From Prevotellaceae bacterium KH2P17 (GTDB lineage: Bacteria > Bacteroidota > Bacteroidia > Bacteroidales > Bacteroidaceae), in the NCBI GenBank assembly GCA_900199655.1, contig FZRE01000012.1:1-64000 (forward strand): a stretch of DNA of 64,000 nt. The letters run 5' to 3'. Below, one piece after another: positions 52,811 to 62,942 of the stretch; positions within the stretch are counted from its first letter, which is position 1, and each line of letters starts with the position of its first letter. The notes below the pieces were generated by a model, which ran no database searches, was not told the DNA's origin, and saw only the letters and a list, made by a program, of their open reading frames with translations. A program made the translations under genes and the position numbers.

Positions 52811-55800
52811 ATGAGTAAATTGAAAAACGCATTGCTGCTCTTGTTGCTGGGGGTAAACCTAAGCGTCATGGCGCAGTCGGTACGTGTGAGCGGAACCGTC
52901 TACGACGAGACCAAGGCCCCCATGATAGGCGTGGCGGTAAAGATTGTCGGCGGCGACGCATCAAAGGGCGTGCAGACCGACATTGACGGACACTTCAGCA
53001 TGGAAGTGCCCTCGGCGAAGACCGTTATCGAGCTGACGTACATCGGATACAAGGCCAAACGGATTACCGTAGGCACCACCAACGATTACATCGTGCAGAT
53101 GGAACCCGACGTCTCATCACTCGAAGAAGTGGTGGTAACCGGCTACGGCACGCAGAAAAAGCTCTCCGTGGTGGGTGCCATCGACAACCTGAAGCCTGAA
53201 AACCTGCAGGTGGGCTCCACCCGCTCGCTGTCCAACAACCTTGCCGGACAGATTGCGGGCGTGATAGCCGTGCGGCGTTCGGGCGAACCGGGCTACGACA
53301 ACTCCAATTTCTGGATACGTGGCGTCTCCACTTTCTCCGGTACTACGACGCCGCTGGTGCTCATCGACGGCATAGAGCGCGACCTGAACAACATCGACCC
53401 GGAGGAAATTGAGTCGTTCTCCGTACTCAAGGATGCCGCCGCCAGCGCCATGTACGGCGTGCGGGGCGCCAATGGCGTTATCGTTATCAACACCAAGCGT
53501 GGCCACATAGGAGCCCCGTCGGTTGACGTGAGGGTTGAACATTCCATCGAGAAACCTACCAAACTGCCGGGCTTCATCAATGGTGCCGACTACATGACGC
53601 TGCTCAACGAGCTGGCCGGAAATCCCGACCGCCAGCCCTACACGCAGCAACAGGTTGACCGTACGCGCAGCCACTACGACCTGGACCTCTATCCCGACGT
53701 GAACTGGATGGATGCCATCACCAGGGATTATGCCTACTCTACCCACGCCAGTCTGAACGTGAGCGGCGGCAGCAACTTCCTGCGCTACTCGCTGGTGGCT
53801 TCGCTCTTCAACGAGCAGGGTATCGTGGAGACCGACCGGTCGCTGCCCTACGACACCTCCATCAAGCTGAACCGCTACAACATGCGCGCCAACGTTGACC
53901 TTGATATCACCAAGACCACCACGCTGCGCCTCAACATCGGCGGCTACATGCAGAACCGCCATGCCCCCGACGTGGGTATCGACGACCTCTTTAACCAGGC
54001 CTTCAGAACCAGTCCGGTTGTGCATCCGGCCCGTTACTCGGACGGTACCATCCCTTATGTAACCAATCGCGTGAACCCGTGGGCAAGCGGTACGCAGCGC
54101 GGCTACCAGGTGAACATAGCCACGCAGCTGCAGTCGCTCATCTCCATTGAGCAGGACCTGAAGATGCTCACGCCCGGACTGAAGGCCAAGTTCACCTTCT
54201 CCTTCGACTCTTACAACAACAGCAACCGCAAGCGCTCCAACAGTCCTACCTATTATACGGTGGCCAAGGAACGCGACGTGGAGGGCAACCTGATACACTC
54301 CATCTTGAGTTACGGAAGCGAATCGTTAGGTTTTGAGAGCGGCGGCGACTACGGCACGAAGAACACTTACCTCGAGGGAACGCTCACCTACAACCGTACC
54401 TTCGGGCAGCATGCCATCGATGCCCTCTTCCTGTACAACCAGCAGAGCTACGACAACGGCGGTGTGCAGCCCTACCGCAAGCAGGGTATAGCCGGCAGAC
54501 TTTCGTATGTGCTGATGGACAGATACATAGCAGAGTTCAACTTCGGCTACAACGGCTCCGAGAACTTTGCCAAGGGCAAGCGCTACGGCTTCTTTCCGTC
54601 GGTCTCGGTAGGCTGGATTATGTCCGAAGAACCATTCATGGCAAGCCTGCGCCACACGTTTAGCAAGATTAAGTTCCGCGGCTCCTACGGCAAGGTTGGT
54701 AACGACAACATCGGCGGCCGACGCTTTGCGTACATCACGACCGTGTACACCAACCAGGGCGGATATGACTGGGGCGACAACTACCAGATAGGCCGCGCGG
54801 GCATAACCGAAGGAGACCCGGGCGTAACAAACCTTACCTGGGAGACTGCTCTGAAGGGTAACGTAGGTATAGAGATAGGTATGTGGAACGCGCTGGAGTT
54901 CCAGCTCGACTTCTTCCACGAGAAGCGCACCAACATCTTCATGCAACGCTCCACCATCCCCACGCAGACCGGTTTCACTGCTACGCCGTGGGCAAACTAC
55001 GGACAGGTAACCAACCGCGGCTTCGATGCCTCGCTCAACTATAACAAGCAGTTCAACCACGACCTCTCCATCGGCTTCCGCTCCACGTTCTCCTATGCCA
55101 AGAACCGTGTGGACGAGCGCGACGAGAGCGAGGCCCGCAAGGGAACGTACCGCTCCATCACGGGCCACTCGCTGGGCACTCTGTGGGGTTTGCAGGCCGA
55201 ACGGCTGTTTACCGACGACGACTTTGATGCCAACGGCGAAGTGAAGTTCGGCATCCCGCGCCAGGAAGTGGGCGCAAAGGTTCGCCCGGGCGACATTAAA
55301 TACAAGGATATGGACGGCGACGGCGTCATCACCGATGCCGATGAAGGCTACATCGGAGGCACTGTAGACCCGCGGATTGTGTACGGTTTCGGCATGAGCG
55401 TTAATTACAAGCACTTCGACATCAATGCTTTCTTCCAGGGCGTAGGCGACACCTACCGCGTAATCGGCGGCTCGTCGTACTTCATTCCGGGAAGCGGACA
55501 GGGCTTGGAAGGTAACGTTTACGACAACTACAACGACCGCTGGACGGTTGATAACCCAAGTCAGAACGTGTTCTGGCCACGCCTTTCGGAGTCTCCTAAC
55601 CAGAACAACTACCGTTCCTCCACATGGTGGAAGAAGAACATGAGCTTCTTGCGTTGCAAGATTCTGGAGCTCGGATACAGCCTGCCCAAGTCTGTAACGG
55701 ACGTGGTGAAGGCCAAACGCATCCGTCTCTACGTGAGCGGAAACAACCTCTTCGTTCTTTCCAAGTTCAAGCTGTGGGATCCCGAGCTCGATTCAGGCGA

Positions 55801-55858
55801 CGGTCTGAAGTACCCGCAGATGAAGTCTGTAATGTTCGGTATCGACGTAAACTTTTAA
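52811..55858 (+). CDS. SusC-type TonB-dependent transporter (locus 2)
   Basis: A 1015-residue outer-membrane importer: signal peptide, carboxypeptidase-like domain (VRVSGTVYDETKAPMIGVAV), TonB box (LEEVVVTGYGTQ), plug with FSVLKDAAASAMYGVRGANGV, barrel ending MFGIDVNF. It has no STN domain, matching control by the neighbouring hybrid sensor instead of a sigma/FecR pair. SusD follows after 13 bp. Confidence 0.96.
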   Translation: MSKLKNALLLLLLGVNLSVMAQSVRVSGTVYDETKAPMIGVAVKIVGGDASKGVQTDIDGHFSMEVPSAKTVIELTYIGYKAKRITVGTTNDYIVQMEPDVSSLEEVVVTGYGTQKKLSVVGAIDNLKPENLQVGSTRSLSNNLAGQIAGVIAVRRSGEPGYDNSNFWIRGVSTFSGTTTPLVLIDGIERDLNNIDPEEIESFSVLKDAAASAMYGVRGANGVIVINTKRGHIGAPSVDVRVEHSIEKPTKLPGFINGADYMTLLNELAGNPDRQPYTQQQVDRTRSHYDLDLYPDVNWMDAITRDYAYSTHASLNVSGGSNFLRYSLVASLFNEQGIVETDRSLPYDTSIKLNRYNMRANVDLDITKTTTLRLNIGGYMQNRHAPDVGIDDLFNQAFRTSPVVHPARYSDGTIPYVTNRVNPWASGTQRGYQVNIATQLQSLISIEQDLKMLTPGLKAKFTFSFDSYNNSNRKRSNSPTYYTVAKERDVEGNLIHSILSYGSESLGFESGGDYGTKNTYLEGTLTYNRTFGQHAIDALFLYNQQSYDNGGVQPYRKQGIAGRLSYVLMDRYIAEFNFGYNGSENFAKGKRYGFFPSVSVGWIMSEEPFMASLRHTFSKIKFRGSYGKVGNDNIGGRRFAYITTVYTNQGGYDWGDNYQIGRAGITEGDPGVTNLTWETALKGNVGIEIGMWNALEFQLDFFHEKRTNIFMQRSTIPTQTGFTATPWANYGQVTNRGFDASLNYNKQFNHDLSIGFRSTFSYAKNRVDERDESEARKGTYRSITGHSLGTLWGLQAERLFTDDDFDANGEVKFGIPRQEVGAKVRPGDIKYKDMDGDGVITDADEGYIGGTVDPRIVYGFGMSVNYKHFDINAFFQGVGDTYRVIGGSSYFIPGSGQGLEGNVYDNYNDRWTVDNPSQNVFWPRLSESPNQNNYRSSTWWKKNMSFLRCKILELGYSLPKSVTDVVKAKRIRLYVSGNNLFVLSKFKLWDPELDSGDGLKYPQMKSVMFGIDVNF

Positions 55859-55871
55859 TTAGCACATCAAC

Positions 55872-57782
55872 ATGAAACTATTTCATCAATTCATATTAGG
55901 CGGATGCGCCGTAGCAACGGCACTGTCATTCTCCGCCTGCGACTTTCTGGACAAAGAGCCGGACACGGAACTCACCATGGACATGGTCTACGAGAATAAG
56001 ACCTACGTGGAAGATGCACTGGCCTATGTCTATTCCGGACTGCCAAACCCGTCGCGAGGTTTCCTGCTCGGCTTGGGCTGGGAGGTGCTGGGCGACGACA
56101 TGACGCCCTCCAAACGCTGGCAACAGTGGGACTGGAGCCAGATTATTCCGAAGATTTTCGGCCAGTGGACACAAAACTCATCATGGGAAGGTGGCTTCTG
56201 GCACATGTATCCCCGCTACATCCGCGAGAGCTACCTCTTCCGTCAGAACGTGAAGGCGCTGCCTTCCGAAGACCTTCCCCAGAGCGAGGTAGACCTCATG
56301 AAGACCGAGTGCCGCTTCCTGGCAGCCTACTACTGGTGGAACCTGGCTAAGGTCTACGGCCCTATTCCCTTTAAACCAGACTACATTACGCCGTCGGATT
56401 TCAATCTCTCTGACCTGATGGTAGCCCGCGCCCCGTGGGATTCTATCGTGAATTATTGCGATAAGGAGATGCTTGCTGCAGCCAACGAGCTGCCTGCCAT
56501 GTACAGTAAGCCCGAGAAATATGGCCGCATCAACAAGATTATGTGCCTGGCCGAGCGCGCCCGCATGCTGCTTTTCAATGCCAGTCCGCTGGTGAACGGC
56601 AACAGCTGGTACATGAATTATACCAACAAGGACGGCCAACATCTCTTCCCAACTGCCTACGATGCAAAGAAATGGGTGCGTGCAGTAGAGGCGCTGAAGC
56701 TGCTCATCGACGAAGCCGAAGGTGCCGGATGCAAGCTCTTTGTGGAATATAATGATGACGGAACAGTGGACCCCTTCAAGTCTCTTACGGACATGTTCTT
56801 CACCAAGTGGACTGCAGGAAACAAGGAAATCCTCTTCCCTTTCACCCGTCACAGCAGCGAGGACGACAACTTCAAGTTCTATACATCGAAGATTGTACCG
56901 AAGAACAACGGCGGCGGTGGCGGCCTGGGTGTTTATCAGGGACTGGTAGATGCCTTCTTTACCAAGAACGGTCTGCCCATTACCGACCCCAACAGCTACT
57001 ATCAGGAGACAGGTTTCTCCAACTCGGTAGAGACCCGCAACACCCAGTGGGATCAGGGTACGGGCACTCCGGGCGAGATTACAGCCAAGGGAACCTATAA
57101 CATGTACTGCAACAGAGAGCCCCGTTTCTACACCACAGTTTCCTATAACGGCTCCTGGTACGAACTGGAGAAACGCCCGTTCGAGTTCTTCCGCGGCGGC
57201 AAGGAGAACGACTATACCCACGATGCGCCGCAGAACGGCTACTTGGTTCGCAAGAAAGTGTATCCTTACGATAACCCCCGCACGGGCAACTGGTACACTA
57301 ACCGCCCGTTGTGGCTCTACCGTCTGGGCGGTGCTTACCTGGCTTATGCCGAAGCCATGAACGAGGCTTACGATACGCCCGATGCCCGCGAAACGGCCAT
57401 TGAGTACGTGAACCGCGTTAGAGTACGTGCCGGTGTGCGCCAGTACACTACCAAGCAGGTGCCTGCCAACGACCCCAGCTACATTCATGTGGAAAGTTCA
57501 CAGAGCTCCATCCGCAACATCGTGCGCATGGAACGCCGTGTGGAGCTGTGCTGCGAGGGCTTGCGATGGGATGACATACGTCGTTGGAAGATTGCCGAAG
57601 ACCTGCCTGAAATGACCGGCGACGACTATGGAATGAACTATGCAGGCGAAAATGCCGGCGACTTCTATAAGCGCACCGTTTACCAGACACGCGTCTGGAA
57701 GCGTTCCATGTACTGGTTCCCGATTTACGTAGACGAGATGGAGAAGAACCCCAACCTCGTTCAGTCTCCGTTCTGGAATTAA
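55872..57782 (+). CDS. SusD-like surface glycan-binding lipoprotein (locus 2)
   Basis: A 636-residue lipoprotein (LSFSACDFLDKEP) partner of the preceding SusC. The RagB/SusD C-terminus reads RNIVRMERRVELCCEGLRWD. It is longer than the locus 1 SusD (537), implying extra binding loops. Confidence 0.95.
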   Translation: MKLFHQFILGGCAVATALSFSACDFLDKEPDTELTMDMVYENKTYVEDALAYVYSGLPNPSRGFLLGLGWEVLGDDMTPSKRWQQWDWSQIIPKIFGQWTQNSSWEGGFWHMYPRYIRESYLFRQNVKALPSEDLPQSEVDLMKTECRFLAAYYWWNLAKVYGPIPFKPDYITPSDFNLSDLMVARAPWDSIVNYCDKEMLAAANELPAMYSKPEKYGRINKIMCLAERARMLLFNASPLVNGNSWYMNYTNKDGQHLFPTAYDAKKWVRAVEALKLLIDEAEGAGCKLFVEYNDDGTVDPFKSLTDMFFTKWTAGNKEILFPFTRHSSEDDNFKFYTSKIVPKNNGGGGGLGVYQGLVDAFFTKNGLPITDPNSYYQETGFSNSVETRNTQWDQGTGTPGEITAKGTYNMYCNREPRFYTTVSYNGSWYELEKRPFEFFRGGKENDYTHDAPQNGYLVRKKVYPYDNPRTGNWYTNRPLWLYRLGGAYLAYAEAMNEAYDTPDARETAIEYVNRVRVRAGVRQYTTKQVPANDPSYIHVESSQSSIRNIVRMERRVELCCEGLRWDDIRRWKIAEDLPEMTGDDYGMNYAGENAGDFYKRTVYQTRVWKRSMYWFPIYVDEMEKNPNLVQSPFWN

Positions 57783-57802
57783 AACCTAAAATAAAAGAAG
57801 AC

Positions 57803-59209
57803 ATGAAATCAAACATAATCATAAAGCTCGGACTGCTCCTTGCGGCAGTCGGGCTGCTGGGCAGCTGCAATTCCGACCCGGAGTACTACACGCTCGAAGC
57901 GCCGGAAGACCAGATGCAGGTGCAGTCGTCGGCCGATACGCTCCTGCTTGAGCGCACCAAGAAGGCCGAAACGGCAGCAATCTTTACCTGGAACGATGCC
58001 CACGACCGCGGCGCAGGCACCTCACTGACCTATTACATACGCTTTTACCTGGCCGACAGCAAGGACAAAATCAGCGATCTGCTGCCCGTTCCGTCAGGCA
58101 ACTCGTATGCCCTGAGCACGCAGGAGCTTAACAACTACCTCTCCAACTGGGGCGTTGCCGTTGGCGAAGCCGCACGGGTAACGGCCGAGGTGATAGCACA
58201 GGTGAACGCTGATACCAAGTTCTTCAAGCCCGAAATATCTGAAACCACCATCGTAGTGACGGGTTACGACCCGCGCGACCTGATGTACATGCTCATCCCC
58301 TCGTCCGAGGGCGACCGCTCCATCCAGATGGACAACATCCCCGAGTCGGGCATCTACCACTGGCACGGCGGCCTGGAGCCTTGCGAGTTCTGGTTCTCTA
58401 CCAGCACCACCGGTGCTCCCGCTTACGTCAGAGGAGCCTCTGATACGCAGGCCGTTTACTCTGCCGACGGCACGGGCAGCCACTTCGCGATTACCGAACC
58501 GGCCGACTACGACATTACGCTCGACCTGAATACCGGCACGCTGACCGTAAACAAGATACCGTACCTCTACCTCGTACAGGAACAGGACGGCAGCACAGGC
58601 ACCACGCGCATCACCAACATTGATACCGACTCGCTCTACTACCACTGGAGCGGACGCCTGCAGGCAGGCACCCGGCTGCGCTTTGCCACCAGCGATGCCA
58701 ACACCTGGCCGGCCTATGTTCCAACGGCAGCCGGCAGCGATGAGGTTAAACTGGCCGACGAAGGTGCCCCGATGCTCACCATCTCCACCACCGGCAGGTA
58801 CGAAATCACGCTCTGTTTGAAGAACAACAAGCTCATCTGCCTCGATGTCTACGACCTGCCGTTCGGCGGCATGTGGGCTGTGGGCAACGCCGTTCCGTCG
58901 GGCTGGGATGCCGGAAACCAGACCTGTCCGTTCGTGCAGAGCGACCTGAAGCATCATCCGGAGATATGGACGCTCACTACCGACATCACTGCCGGCAACG
59001 AGTTCAAGCTCATTACCCGGCCGGGAGAGTGGAACTACGAGTTCCTGCGCGCCGACAGCGAGACCCGCCAGGACCCTGTAAACACGTGGCTCAGCAGCGG
59101 CATACGCAGTGCGGGCGTGAGTGGCGACAACAAGTACACTCCCTCCAAGGGCGGCCGTTGGACCATCAAGGCCGACCTTCACAACATGCGGCTCATCATG
59201 GTACAATAA
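57803..59209 (+). CDS. SusE/SusF-like glycan-binding lipoprotein (locus 2)
   Basis: A 468-residue lipoprotein (LGSCNSDPEYY). The N-terminal SusE-type domain (about 20-150) is followed by three beta-sandwich modules (about 160-255, 258-350, 355-468). The last begins GGMWAVGNAVPSGWDAGN, close to the starch-binding modules of SusE/F. This supports an alpha-glucan-like ligand for locus 2. Confidence 0.88.
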   Translation: MKSNIIIKLGLLLAAVGLLGSCNSDPEYYTLEAPEDQMQVQSSADTLLLERTKKAETAAIFTWNDAHDRGAGTSLTYYIRFYLADSKDKISDLLPVPSGNSYALSTQELNNYLSNWGVAVGEAARVTAEVIAQVNADTKFFKPEISETTIVVTGYDPRDLMYMLIPSSEGDRSIQMDNIPESGIYHWHGGLEPCEFWFSTSTTGAPAYVRGASDTQAVYSADGTGSHFAITEPADYDITLDLNTGTLTVNKIPYLYLVQEQDGSTGTTRITNIDTDSLYYHWSGRLQAGTRLRFATSDANTWPAYVPTAAGSDEVKLADEGAPMLTISTTGRYEITLCLKNNKLICLDVYDLPFGGMWAVGNAVPSGWDAGNQTCPFVQSDLKHHPEIWTLTTDITAGNEFKLITRPGEWNYEFLRADSETRQDPVNTWLSSGIRSAGVSGDNKYTPSKGGRWTIKADLHNMRLIMVQ

Positions 59210-59226
59210 ACGGCACGGAGTGCGGG

Positions 59227-59242
59227 GGCACCTGCGGGTGCC
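59227..59242 (+). promoter_or_regulatory. Intergenic hairpin after the SusE/F-like gene
   Basis: GGCACC-TGCG-GGTGCC with no T run; likely an RNA stability or processing element. Confidence 0.35.
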
Positions 59243-59286
59243 TCTGCAGTCCTGCCATCATGTTAAACGACTAACAACTTACGACA

Positions 59287-59733
59287 ATGAGAAAAATTCT
59301 ATATGCTTTGATACTGCTTGCCGGCATCTTCACCTTCGTTGCCTGCGACACCGACGACGGGGTAGGAAAGCCGCAGCCACAACGGATTGTTCTGGAGAAC
59401 ACCTCCTTCGAAGTCGTGATAGGTCAGGTTCCGGCCGACACTACGGTGCTGAACCTGCGCTGGATAGACGCTGCACCACCGCAGACCTACCGCCTCACGC
59501 TGGCCAACGCCCTCAACGCAAACACCGTGGACATAGCCGACAACAGCCAGACGGGCAACTTCAACGTCAAGACGCTGCCCATTACCGACACGCAACTGGT
59601 AGGTTACATGGAGCAGATGCAGGTTCCGGCCGAGGGCTCTCAGCCGCTCCAGCTCACCATCTTCGGCAACAAGAGCAACGGCGTGGCCGACTCTGTAACC
59701 GCCCACATCAATGTGGCCTTCCTCGACCAATAG
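59287..59733 (+). CDS. Small surface lipoprotein with one SusE-like domain
   Basis: A 148-residue lipoprotein (IFTFVACDTDDG). A single Ig-like domain resembles the N-terminal domain of SusE proteins (LNLRWIDAAPPQTYRLTL). It lacks the binding modules and is perhaps a spacer or accessory binder. Last gene of the operon before a terminator. Confidence 0.7.
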   Translation: MRKILYALILLAGIFTFVACDTDDGVGKPQPQRIVLENTSFEVVIGQVPADTTVLNLRWIDAAPPQTYRLTLANALNANTVDIADNSQTGNFNVKTLPITDTQLVGYMEQMQVPAEGSQPLQLTIFGNKSNGVADSVTAHINVAFLDQ

Positions 59734-59838
59734 CACATAACCCTCAATCAACACAAAAATAAAACATCAAGAATTAAAAAGTGAATGTTAGGTTATATTG
59801 AATGATTAGCCTGAACATCTGTCCATGAAAACCAATGG

Positions 59839-59896
59839 GGAATGTACGAGATTTCAGCACTTTTAGAGTTGCTGGTTTTGTACATTCCTCTTTTTT
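59839..59896 (+). terminator. Terminator ending the susCD operon of locus 2
   Basis: GGAATGTAC (59839-59847) pairs with GTACATTCC (59880-59888); an inner stem CAGCA/TGCTG stabilises the loop. TCTTTTTT follows. The rest of 59734-59956 shows no gene. Confidence 0.75.
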
Positions 59897-59907
59897 CGTT
59901 ATCTTCG
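59877..59907 (+). promoter_or_regulatory. Separate promoter for the GH31 gene
   Basis: TTTG (59877-59880), 19-bp spacer, TATCTTCG (59900-59907), one base off TAnnTTTG. It overlaps the terminator, so GH31 is probably expressed apart from the susCD operon. Confidence 0.55.
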
Positions 59908-59956
59908 CAGGTGGAAACCATCCGAACAGACAATTACCAACACGTTTATACCTAAG

Positions 59957-62170
59957 ATGAGAAAACTTAAATCAGCAATCAGCATCCTGCTACTGGCATG
60001 TTCCATGCCGGTAGGGGCCCAGCAGTCGTACATGATAGCCGACAACGTGGCTGTGTTCTATCCCAAAAACTTCGATGCCGGCCAGCATCTGCCTTCGCCC
60101 ATCTTCGTGCGAGAGCTCGTGCCACAGGGCAACCTCAAGGCCGGCTGGCGCCTGCAGCCTGCCTACAGCCAGGAAGGAGGCCACAGCATCGTGACTTTCA
60201 ACGTGGGCGACGACGTAGACCTGTACGGCACGGGCGAAGTTCTGGGCGACCTGAGACGCAACGGCGACCACAACATTTACTGGAACCGCGACAACGGGGC
60301 CTACTATCATAATAACGGAAAACAGCTCTACCAGACCCATCCCTGGGTGCTCGGAGTGCGCAAGAACGGCTCTGCATTCGGCATCATAGCCGACAACACC
60401 TGGAAATCTACCCTCCAGACGGGGGCTGAAATCAAGTTCGACAGCGAGGGACCGGCCTTCCGCACCGTCGTCATTGAGCGCAACTCGGCAGCCGAGGTGC
60501 TGCAGGAGCTGGCCCGCCTCTCCGGAACATACGACCTGCCGCCGCTCTGGGCGCTTGGCTACCAGCAGTGCCGCTTCAGCTACCACCCCGACTCAAAGGT
60601 GCGCGAGATAGCCGACCGCATGCGTGCCGAGCGCATTCCGTGCGACGTAATATGGATGGACATCGACTACATGGACGGCTTCCGCATCTTCACCTTCCGC
60701 CCCGACGAGTTCCCAAAGCCAAAGGCACTCAACGACTACCTGCACGCCAAGAACTTCAAGTCCGTGTACATGATTGACCCGGGGGCCAAGGCAGACAGCT
60801 CCTACTTCGTAGACCGGCAGGGTACTGCCGGCGATTACTGGGTAAAGACGGCCGACGGCAAGACCTTCGAGGGCAACGTGTGGCCGGGCAAGAGCCACTT
60901 CCCCGACTTCACCCGGCCCGAGGTGCGCTCCTGGTGGGCCGGCCTTTACAAGGACTTCATGGCCCAGGGAGTAGATGGAGTGTGGAATGACATGAACGAG
61001 CCGGCCGTGTTCGGCGGCCCCGACCTCTCCATGCCGGAAGACAACATGCACGGAGGAGGCGAGGGACTGGCCCCCGGCACGCACCTGCGTTACCACAACC
61101 AGTACGGCTTCAACATGGTAAAAGCCTCGCGCGAGGGCATCCTGAGGGCCAATCCTGATAAACGTCCGTTCCTCCTCTCACGCTCCAACTTCCTCGGCGG
61201 GCAGCGTTACGCGGCCACGTGGACGGGCGACAACGCCTCTTCCTTTGACCACATGGTGCACAGCATACCCATGACGCTCAACATGGGGCTTACCGGACAG
61301 GTCATGAACGGCCCCGACATAGGCGGCTTCTTGGGCAACTGCACGTCCGAGCTCATGGCTCACTGGATGTCGATAGGCGTCTACTTCCCCTTCGTTCGCA
61401 ACCATTCGTGCAGCGGAACCGTTGACCAGGAACCCTGGGCGTTCGGCTCCCAAGTCGAAAACGTGTGCCGCACGGCCATCAACCGGCGCTATCGGCTGCT
61501 GCCGTACATCTACACCCTCTTCCGCGAAGCTGCCGAGACGGGCATGCCCGTCATGCGGCCGGCCTTCATGGCCGACGACCGTGACGCCGCCCTGCGTGCC
61601 GAGCAGCAGGTGTTCATGTTAGGTAATGACCTGCTCATCATACCCCGTTGGGCCAAGACTGCCGCCTTACCGAAGGGCGACTGGGACGTCATGCAGCTCG
61701 AAAAGGCCGACGACGGCTACCAGGCTTACGTGGCCTTGCGGCCCGGAGCTGTGGTGCCCATGGCCAACTTGTACCAGAACACGGTCGAATACCGTACCGA
61801 TTCGCTTACGCTCATGGTGAACCCCGACGCCCGGGGCATGGCAGAAGGCTGCCTGTACGAGGACGCCGGCAACGGATATGGCTACCGTCAGGGCGACTAT
61901 GCGCAGTATCGGCTTAAGGCATCGGTGGCCGATGGCCGCCTCATGCTGAGCATGGAGAAGGCCGCAGGCAAGCGAGCAGCCGCGCCCAAGACGCTGCGCG
62001 TGGGCCTTGTTGCCGACGGCAAGGTTACTTACTCGCCCTGGACCAAGGCCGGCACCGTAACCATGAGGGCCGTTAAGGACAAGCACCCGTCCATTGACCG
62101 CAGGCAACTCAAGTGGTCGAACCTCGACCTCACCAAGCAGCCTACTACCTTGCAGGTAACCGGAAACTAA
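59957..62170 (+). CDS. GH31 alpha-glucosidase, secreted
   Basis: Retaining exo-glycosidase of 737 residues with a signal peptide (about 1-21). An N-terminal beta-sandwich is followed by the TIM barrel with nucleophile D345 in GVWNDMNEP and acid D425 in TWTGDNAS. Next come the GH31 segments FVRNHSCSGTVDQEPW and RYRLLPYIYTLF, then C-terminal beta domains. The layout is that of alpha-glucosidases rather than alpha-xylosidases, though specificity cannot be read directly. The 3' end contains a 22-bp segment found again at the right window edge. Confidence 0.95.
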   Translation: MRKLKSAISILLLACSMPVGAQQSYMIADNVAVFYPKNFDAGQHLPSPIFVRELVPQGNLKAGWRLQPAYSQEGGHSIVTFNVGDDVDLYGTGEVLGDLRRNGDHNIYWNRDNGAYYHNNGKQLYQTHPWVLGVRKNGSAFGIIADNTWKSTLQTGAEIKFDSEGPAFRTVVIERNSAAEVLQELARLSGTYDLPPLWALGYQQCRFSYHPDSKVREIADRMRAERIPCDVIWMDIDYMDGFRIFTFRPDEFPKPKALNDYLHAKNFKSVYMIDPGAKADSSYFVDRQGTAGDYWVKTADGKTFEGNVWPGKSHFPDFTRPEVRSWWAGLYKDFMAQGVDGVWNDMNEPAVFGGPDLSMPEDNMHGGGEGLAPGTHLRYHNQYGFNMVKASREGILRANPDKRPFLLSRSNFLGGQRYAATWTGDNASSFDHMVHSIPMTLNMGLTGQVMNGPDIGGFLGNCTSELMAHWMSIGVYFPFVRNHSCSGTVDQEPWAFGSQVENVCRTAINRRYRLLPYIYTLFREAAETGMPVMRPAFMADDRDAALRAEQQVFMLGNDLLIIPRWAKTAALPKGDWDVMQLEKADDGYQAYVALRPGAVVPMANLYQNTVEYRTDSLTLMVNPDARGMAEGCLYEDAGNGYGYRQGDYAQYRLKASVADGRLMLSMEKAAGKRAAAPKTLRVGLVADGKVTYSPWTKAGTVTMRAVKDKHPSIDRRQLKWSNLDLTKQPTTLQVTGN
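62111..62132. repeat. 22-bp direct repeat, left copy (in GH31 3' end)
   Basis: Starts AAGTGGTCGAACC, encoding KWSNLDL near the GH31 C-terminus. An exact copy in the same orientation is at 63979-64000. Confidence 0.85.
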
Positions 62171-62205
62171 GCAAAAGCCCCCAACCAAGGGGGCTTTTGC
62201 TTTTT
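62171..62205 (+). terminator. Terminator after GH31
   Basis: A perfect 12-bp stem GCAAAAGCCCCC/GGGGGCTTTTGC with a 6-base loop, directly after the stop codon, followed by TTTTT. Confidence 0.9.
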
Positions 62206-62479
62206 GTCAGCTTGCTGGTAGCCTCTTTATCTTTCCCCTCTGCCATCTCTCGTTATACCTTATATTATATAATAGCAACATCGGTAGGCAGAATGACAAA
62301 TAAAATAGGCAGCCTGAACACCTTGCTGTTCGCGGCGCTACAATACGCAGAAGCCATTTCCATGCTCATGACAAAGCAAAGAAATGGCTTCTGCGAATGT
62401 ATGGAAGAGGTAATTGTTTAAATGCCGAAAGTGTCAAAGATATTAAGATTATATCTTTGGTATCCCATCGGAAAAAGAA
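62206..62479. other. Gap between the GH31 terminator and the chaperone gene
   Basis: Holds a 15-bp inverted repeat (62346-62360 with 62381-62395, arm CGCAGAAGCCATTTC, 20-base loop). A palindrome CAAAGATAT/ATATCTTTG (62435-62459) may end the minus-strand operon. A 42-codon plus-strand frame (62293-62421, MTNKIGSLNTLL start) runs through the inverted repeat; I do not call it a gene. Confidence 0.45.
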
Positions 62480-62929
62480 TTATTCTTCTTTTGGAACGGC
62501 ATCTTTGTCTACTGCAATAAAAGGTTTGTTGACAATGTTGCCAAAATATACAGGTGGAAGCACACATGATTGAAGTGGCCCATCCATTGTCTTTACATAG
62601 ATAGCCCCTCTAAGTGAGCCATAGCAAAGAGACGCGAACTGGACGAGCAGCTGTGGTGCAAAGGTGATTTTATTCTCCTGGCGGAGGCTCTCTATTGACT
62701 CGTGCTTGATTTCGAAGTAGCTGTTCATAACTGCTTTAGCCAGAAGTTTGCTGCTTTGTGATAAGGTTTCGCTTACCTTGCAGCAAAGAACTTCACGCTC
62801 CTTGTCATAGGAGAACTGCACTTCGGTGTCATACCGAACTTCATCTTCATTCGGGTCAAAGTTAGCTTCGAATGTAGCAAACTGCTCGAGTTCTATTTTT
62901 GAATATTTGTAATATATTTGTTGGTCCAT
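62480..62929 (-). CDS. SecB-like chaperone of a TAC module
   Basis: A 149-residue cytoplasmic protein. The C-terminal half resembles the SecB fold: ITFAPQLLVQFASLCYGSLR followed by a Gly turn and VLPPVYFGNIV, as in the SecB ending of helix, loop and P-x-x-F. In TAC systems a SecB-like protein protects the antitoxin. It is the third gene of an operon, 13 bp after the antitoxin stop, which matches toxin-antitoxin-chaperone order. Start MDQQIYYKYSKIELEQF was chosen because the upstream in-frame stretch overlaps the antitoxin and has no family sequence. Confidence 0.65.
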   Translation of the reverse strand: MDQQIYYKYSKIELEQFATFEANFDPNEDEVRYDTEVQFSYDKEREVLCCKVSETLSQSSKLLAKAVMNSYFEIKHESIESLRQENKITFAPQLLVQFASLCYGSLRGAIYVKTMDGPLQSCVLPPVYFGNIVNKPFIAVDKDAVPKEE

Positions 62930-62942
62930 CGTTCTGTGCGTT

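Noticed and set aside
62293..62421. 42-codon plus-strand frame as a gene
   Set aside because: It runs through a 15-bp inverted repeat, has no promoter or ribosome-binding signal and shows no family resemblance.
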